The notes under the pieces were generated by a model. That model made no database searches, was not told the origin of the DNA, and saw nothing but the letters and a program-made list of their open reading frames with translations. Positions 5,875-9,074 of a DNA stretch of 9,074 nucleotides are shown here, piece by piece (within the stretch, counting starts at the first letter, position 1; each line of letters begins with the position of its first letter). Source of the DNA: Bacillota bacterium (GTDB taxonomy: Bacteria > Bacillota > Clostridia > Christensenellales > Aristaeellaceae). Both the position numbers and the translations under genes were made by a program. The stretch is from contig JAEWVC010000087.1 of the NCBI GenBank assembly GCA_023459275.1, forward strand, positions 1 to 9,074. Reading direction: 5' to 3'.

Positions 5875-8151
5875 CTATTCCCCCACCTTCACGATCGGCG
5901 CGATGTTCAAAGCAAATTCCTTGATGCCATAGGCCGCGAATTCGATCACGATGCGCGCCTCGCCGCCGCTGCCCCGCACATTGACCACGTTCCCCTCGCC
6001 AAACTTGCGGTGCATCACCCGGTCGCCCTCGGAAAACAGGTTTTGCATGGCCGTCTTTTCCATGCTCCTGGCCTTGGAGGGGGCAAAGCCCTTCTGCACG
6101 CCGGGGATGCCCAGCGCCTTGGCGGTGTGCGCGATTTGGGGCACGCCCAGGGGCAGCTCCTGGGGCCTTGCGGGCCGCTGGGGCCGCTGGGGCTGTACCT
6201 GCTGGCGCTGCGTGCCGAAGGAACGCTCCATCTTGGTGATCCATTCGTTGTTGATCAGCCGCTTGGGGATCTCCTCCAGGAACCTGGAGGGCGGGTTGTG
6301 GTTGAGCTGGTTGAAGATCATCCGCTGGCCGGCATAGCTCAGGTACAGGCGCTTCTGCGCCCTGGTGATGCCCACGTAGCACAGGCGGCGCTCCTCTTCC
6401 AGGCGGTTTTCATCGTTCAGGGAGCGGTTGGAGGGGAACAGCCCTTCCTCCAGCCCGGCCAGGAACACAATGGGGAACTCCAGGCCCTTGGCGCTGTGCA
6501 GTGTCATGAGCGTAACGTATTTCGGCTTTGCGTCCGACTGGTCCAGGTCCGTGACCAGGGCCACGTTTTCCAAAAAATCCTCCAGCAGGGGGCTGTCGGC
6601 CCGGTCCTCAAACTCCTTCACCGCGCCCACGAACTCCTGGATGTTCTCCATCCTGGCGCGGCCCTCCTCGGTCTCGTCCCTGGCATACTCGGCTTGCAGG
6701 CCCGTTTCCTCCAGCAGCTTTTCCACAAACGCCGCAAGGCCCATATCCTCCCGCATGGCCACCAGGCGGTTCATGAGCAGCGCGAACTCCCCCACGCACT
6801 TTCTGGGCCGGGCGGAAAGGCTTTCGGGCATTTCCTGCAGCGCGCCGTACATGGGCATGCCGTTTTCCTGGGCATGGCGCAAAAGCTCCGCGATGGTGGC
6901 GTCGCCGATGGCGCGCTTGGGCTGGTTGATGATCCTGCGCAGGGATACGTCGTCCGCGGGGTTGACCACCACCCGCAGGTAGGCGATGATATCCCTGACC
7001 TCCTTGCGGTCGTAAAAGCGCAGGCCTCCGAACACCTTGTAGGGGATGCCGGCCCGGACCATCATTTCTTCCAGCACGCGGCTCTGGGCGTTGGTGCGGT
7101 ACAAAACCGCCACGCCGCCGTAATCTTCGCCGGTCAAAGTAAGCTGCTGCACCCGGTCGCAGATCCAGGCGGCTTCCTCCCGCTCGTCCCCGGCGCAGAA
7201 CACCTCAATCTGCTCGCCTTCGCCCTCATCCGTCCACAGCGCCTTTTCCTTGCGGCCCACGTTGTGGGCGATCACCTGGTTGGCCGCGTCCAGGATGTTG
7301 GCGGTGGAGCGGTAGTTCTGCTCCAATTTGATGACCACGGCGTCGGGGTAGTCCTTTTCAAAATCCAGGATGTTGCGGATGTCCGCGCCGCGCCAGCCGT
7401 AGATGGACTGGTCGTCGTCCCCCACCACGCACAGGTTGCGGCTCTTTTGCGTAATGAGCTTCACCAGCATATACTGCGCGTAGTTGGTATCCTGGTATTC
7501 GTCCACGTGCACGTACTTGAACCGCTCCCGGTAACTTTCCAGCACCGGGGGATGATCCGCAAACAGCTCCAGGGTGCGCAGGATCAGGTCGTCAAAGTCC
7601 AGGGCGTTGGCGGAGCGCAGCTTTTCCTCGTACAGCCGGTAGGCGTCCTGGATGATCTGGCAGCGGAAATCCTTCGCGGATTCCCGGAACCAGTCGTCCG
7701 GGCTTTGCAGCTTGTTTTTGGCATCTGAAATTTTTGCCTTCAGCTCCCTGGGGGGCAGAAACTTCTCGTCCAGGTTCATCTGTTTCAAAACATCCTTGAT
7801 CACGTTGCTCTGGTCGTCGTCATCATAGATGGTGAACGCGCGGGTATAGTGCAGCTTTTCAATATCCCGGCGCAGGATGCGGGCGCAGGTGGAATGAAAG
7901 GTGGAGATCCAGGCCTCCTCCGCCTTCTCCCCCGCCAGCTTCAAAATGCGCTCCTTCATTTCCCGCGCAGCTTTGTTGGTGAATGTAAGCGCCAAAATTT
8001 GCCATGGCGGAACACCGTGGTCGATAAGGTTCGCCACACGGTACGTCAGCGCGCGGGTCTTGCCGCTGCCTGCTCCCGCCAGGATGAGCACCGGCCCGTT
8101 CAGCGTTTCCGCAGCCTGCCGCTGCTGCTTGTTCAGCGCCTGCAAATTCAT
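5875..8151 (-). CDS. pcrA: ATP-dependent DNA helicase PcrA (UvrD/Rep family)
   Basis: This 758-residue superfamily 1A helicase unwinds DNA 3' to 5' in repair, replication restart and removal of stalled complexes. All motifs are present in order: Walker A AGAGSGKT (25-32, K31); motif Ia LTFTNKAAREM; motif II VDEYQDT (216-222); motif III GDDDQSIYGWRGAD (244-257); motif IV LEQNYRS (276-282); motif V TLHSAKGLEF (550-559); and motif VI VGITRAQKRLYL (593-604). After a Gln/Pro/Arg-rich linker (about 648-664) the C-terminal 55 residues (about 704-758, beginning LFSEGDRVMHRKFGEG) form the small Tudor-like domain known in PcrA/UvrD for contact with RNA polymerase. AGAGG at 8161-8165 (read on the - strand), nine bases from the start, supports the start chosen. 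The gene follows yerC by 65 bp and is followed by ligA after 3 bp. In Bacillus pcrA and ligA are also adjacent. Nothing is truncated. Confidence 0.97.
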   Translation of the reverse strand: MNLQALNKQQRQAAETLNGPVLILAGAGSGKTRALTYRVANLIDHGVPPWQILALTFTNKAAREMKERILKLAGEKAEEAWISTFHSTCARILRRDIEKLHYTRAFTIYDDDDQSNVIKDVLKQMNLDEKFLPPRELKAKISDAKNKLQSPDDWFRESAKDFRCQIIQDAYRLYEEKLRSANALDFDDLILRTLELFADHPPVLESYRERFKYVHVDEYQDTNYAQYMLVKLITQKSRNLCVVGDDDQSIYGWRGADIRNILDFEKDYPDAVVIKLEQNYRSTANILDAANQVIAHNVGRKEKALWTDEGEGEQIEVFCAGDEREEAAWICDRVQQLTLTGEDYGGVAVLYRTNAQSRVLEEMMVRAGIPYKVFGGLRFYDRKEVRDIIAYLRVVVNPADDVSLRRIINQPKRAIGDATIAELLRHAQENGMPMYGALQEMPESLSARPRKCVGEFALLMNRLVAMREDMGLAAFVEKLLEETGLQAEYARDETEEGRARMENIQEFVGAVKEFEDRADSPLLEDFLENVALVTDLDQSDAKPKYVTLMTLHSAKGLEFPIVFLAGLEEGLFPSNRSLNDENRLEEERRLCYVGITRAQKRLYLSYAGQRMIFNQLNHNPPSRFLEEIPKRLINNEWITKMERSFGTQRQQVQPQRPQRPARPQELPLGVPQIAHTAKALGIPGVQKGFAPSKARSMEKTAMQNLFSEGDRVMHRKFGEGNVVNVRGSGGEARIVIEFAAYGIKEFALNIAPIVKVGE

Positions 8152-8216
8152 GTTTGTGTTCCTCTGTCTTCCTTCGTTTTGGATTTCATCCGGCGCATAC
8201 CCACCTTAAACGCGCG

Positions 8217-8534
8217 TCAGATATTCTCCCCGGAAAGCTGCCCGCCGGCCTCCAGCGCACGGAGCACCTTTTGATACCCCCCCGCGCCGTAGGTAAGCGA
8301 GCGGTTCACCCTGCTGATGGTGGCGGTGCTGGCGCCGGTCCGCTTCGCGATCTCCTGATAGGTCACCCTCTCCCGCAATAGGCAGGCCACGTGCAGCCGC
8401 TGGGCGATGCTTTGCAGCTCCTGGATGGTGCAGATATCCTCCAGAAAACGGTAGGCATCCTCCGGCGATTCAAGGGCCAACAGCGCCTGCATCAGCAGGT
8501 CCGTCTGCGCGTTTTGGATCTTGGGCGTAAACAT
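8217..8534 (-). CDS. yerC: YerC/YecD family TrpR-like DNA-binding protein
   Basis: This 105-residue protein belongs to the YerC/YecD group of TrpR-like helical proteins of Firmicutes. The characteristic core YRFLEDICTIQELQSIAQRL lies at about 28-47, and a helix-turn-helix with TYQEIAKRTGASTATISRVN spans about 58-77. These proteins resemble the Trp repressor and are taken to bind DNA, but I know of no established target. The start at 8534 is chosen because GGGAGG lies seven bases upstream and the resulting N-terminus fits the family. An in-frame ATG at 8552 would add six residues (MAGGGS) but has a poor ribosome site. The gene leads the yerC-pcrA-ligA operon. In Bacillus subtilis I recall pcrB between yerC and pcrA; no pcrB is present in the 65-bp gap here. 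An extended -10 promoter candidate lies about 100 bp upstream. Confidence 0.9.
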   Translation of the reverse strand: MFTPKIQNAQTDLLMQALLALESPEDAYRFLEDICTIQELQSIAQRLHVACLLRERVTYQEIAKRTGASTATISRVNRSLTYGAGGYQKVLRALEAGGQLSGENI

Positions 8535-8633
8535 GGAGCCGCCTCCCGCCATGGTATGGGTCGCCTTGAAGAAAGGCCCGCATGCGCAGGGCGGGCGGAA
8601 AGAGAACGGATAATAAAAGATGTCGTCCCTAAG

Positions 8634-8642
8634 AGTATATCA
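8634..8642 (-). promoter_or_regulatory. Extended -10 promoter candidate for yerC-pcrA-ligA
   Basis: Read on the - strand the sequence is TGATATACT, an extended -10 element (TG-n-TATACT) close to the sigma-A consensus. No good TTGACA box lies 16-18 bases upstream, which is common for extended -10 promoters. Transcription would begin near 8627 and give a leader of roughly 90 nt before the preferred yerC start. An alternative TATTAT at 8610-8615 has no better -35 partner. Position and direction fit; activity is inferred. Confidence 0.45.
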
Positions 8643-8703
8643 CATTTGGGCCCGGAAGAAAAGCCGGAAACAGAAACGGAAAGGGCCGGGAACATGAAAA
8701 TAG

Positions 8704-8739
8704 CGGGAAGGGAACTTTTTGTAAAAAGTTCCCTTCCCG
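8704..8739. terminator. 17-bp perfect hairpin, candidate bidirectional terminator
   Basis: CGGGAAGGGAACTTTTT and its exact reverse complement are separated by only two bases (GT). The hairpin has a GC-rich base and an A/T-rich top and lies just upstream of the yerC promoter candidate, so it could shield that promoter from transcription arriving from beyond 9074. No long T-run follows on either strand, though on the - strand CTATTTTC comes soon after the stem. It could equally be an intergenic repeat unit. Confidence 0.5.
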
Positions 8740-8758
8740 TCCATCTGGCTCAGTCGTC

Positions 8759-8785
8759 GCCGCGGTTCACTGCCGTTCCCGCGGC
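8759..8785. repeat. Short GC inverted repeat
   Basis: GCCGCGG (8759-8765) and CCGCGGC (8779-8785) are reverse complements around a 13-base loop. The loop contains CACTGCCGT, a nine-base word also found at 3787-3795 in the other intergenic region. This suggests the two gaps share more repeat content than the four-hairpin element alone. Confidence 0.4.
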
Positions 8786-8802
8786 TCGCTTCGCCAGCCT
8801 CC

Positions 8803-8846
8803 TCCGTCCGGCCCTTCTCTGCCACAGGCAGGGGCCGGGCTACGGA
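8803..8846. repeat. Nested three-stage stem structure
   Basis: From outside in, TCCGT pairs with ACGGA, CCGGCCC with GGGCCGG, and CTGCC with GGCAG around an ACA loop. The stages are joined by small bulges (TTCT on one side, GCT on the other). All three stages are perfect, giving 17 bp in 44 bases. The 3' side also forms a competing stem, GGGCT-ACGG-AGCCC, at 8837-8850. It is a strong secondary structure in a region with no gene; its function is unknown. Confidence 0.5.
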
Positions 8847-8915
8847 GCCCATCCCTGAAAAACTTCAAGGGGAAATCCCTATGCTGTTATGCCGTTCCTT
8901 CCCAAAAGGGGGAGC

Positions 8916-9050
8916 AACGAGGGGGCCGATGCCCCTTCGTTTGCAATCGTGCCGCCTGGCTTTGCCAGGCGCGCGGGGCGTTTGCGGAGCAAACATTCCT
9001 TACACGATTCGCTGGCCGTGCGCCGTTCGCCGGCGCACAAGCGAATCGTG
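8916..9050 (-). repeat. Four-hairpin structured intergenic element, copy B
   Basis: The inverted partner of copy A (3491-3618), 135 nt, reads 5' to 3' on the - strand. Hairpin 1 (9050 to 9003) has an 11-bp outer stem, CACGATTCGCT with AGCGAATCGTG, and an inner stem GTGCGCCG/CGGCGCAC. Hairpin 2 is GTTTGC-TCC-GCAAAC (8980-8994). Hairpin 3 is CGCCTGGC on the + strand with GCCAGGCG (8953-8971). Hairpin 4 (8916-8941) is AACGA and GGGGC stems around four bases with one A-C mismatch. Compared with copy A, four base pairs in the outer stem, one in hairpin 2, one in hairpin 3 and two in hairpin 4 have changed on both sides with pairing kept. It may extend past the window edge. Confidence 0.72.
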
Positions 9051-9074
9051 CGAGCTCGGTCAACTGGCGCAAGC

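Larger units (their letters stand above)
8553..9074. other. Repeat-rich intergenic region upstream of yerC
   Basis: This region of at least 520 bp holds the yerC leader and promoter candidate (to about 8642), a 17-bp perfect hairpin, two further stem structures and copy B of the four-hairpin element. No convincing coding sequence is seen on either strand; the open frames present run through hairpins and resemble nothing recognisable. The next gene must lie beyond 9074. Confidence 0.6.

Noticed and set aside
5539..7728. Open frame of 729 codons on the + strand, antisense to pcrA and ligA
   Set aside because: It is the mirror of two well-supported genes in a GC-rich sequence. The translation is rich in His, Gly, Val and Leu with no recognisable domain.
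8391..8858. Open frame of 155 codons on the + strand
   Set aside because: It overlaps yerC in antisense and continues into the hairpin region; no domain is seen.
8945..9050. Riboswitch-like alternative pairing in copy B, where AATCGTG at 8945-8951 could pair with CACGATT at 9003-9009 in place of the outer stem
   Set aside because: Only five of the seven equivalent pairs can form in copy A, so the alternative is not conserved between copies and may be chance.

Overview
This is a high-GC window whose genes point to a Clostridia-like Firmicute, plausibly a gut or rumen fermenter. The evidence is the TrpR-like YerC protein encoded beside pcrA and ligA, a neighbourhood known from Bacillus, together with a glycan cassette resembling the beta-mannan loci of gut Clostridia. 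The genus cannot be named from the sequence alone.

Left half, + strand (98-3349): three genes in one direction encode a GH130 mannoside phosphorylase, a CE2-type SGNH carbohydrate acetylesterase and a LacI-family repressor. None has a visible signal peptide, so they appear to work in the cytoplasm on imported oligosaccharides. The esterase would strip acetyl groups, the phosphorylase would release mannose 1-phosphate, and the repressor would sense the sugar. The upstream part of the operon, and probably its promoter, lies outside the window.

Middle (3350-3843): a convergent intergenic region of about 490 bp, without a credible gene, packed with inverted repeats. It contains a 32-bp perfect palindrome and a 128-nt four-hairpin element (copy A). 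The array runs on into the 3' end of ligA, whose stop codon and last 13 or so residues are encoded by repeat sequence.

Right half, - strand (8534 down to 3844): a DNA-maintenance operon yerC-pcrA-ligA encodes a TrpR-like regulator, a UvrD/PcrA superfamily 1 helicase and an NAD-dependent DNA ligase with several altered active-site motifs. An extended -10 promoter candidate lies at 8634-8642.

Right end (8640-9074): a second palindrome-rich intergenic region ends in copy B of the four-hairpin element, in the opposite orientation to copy A. Over a 74-nt core the copies match at 63 positions. At eight stem positions both pairing partners differ and pairing is kept. This structured repeat pair, which points inward from both sides of the pcrA-ligA operon, is the most unusual thing in the window.
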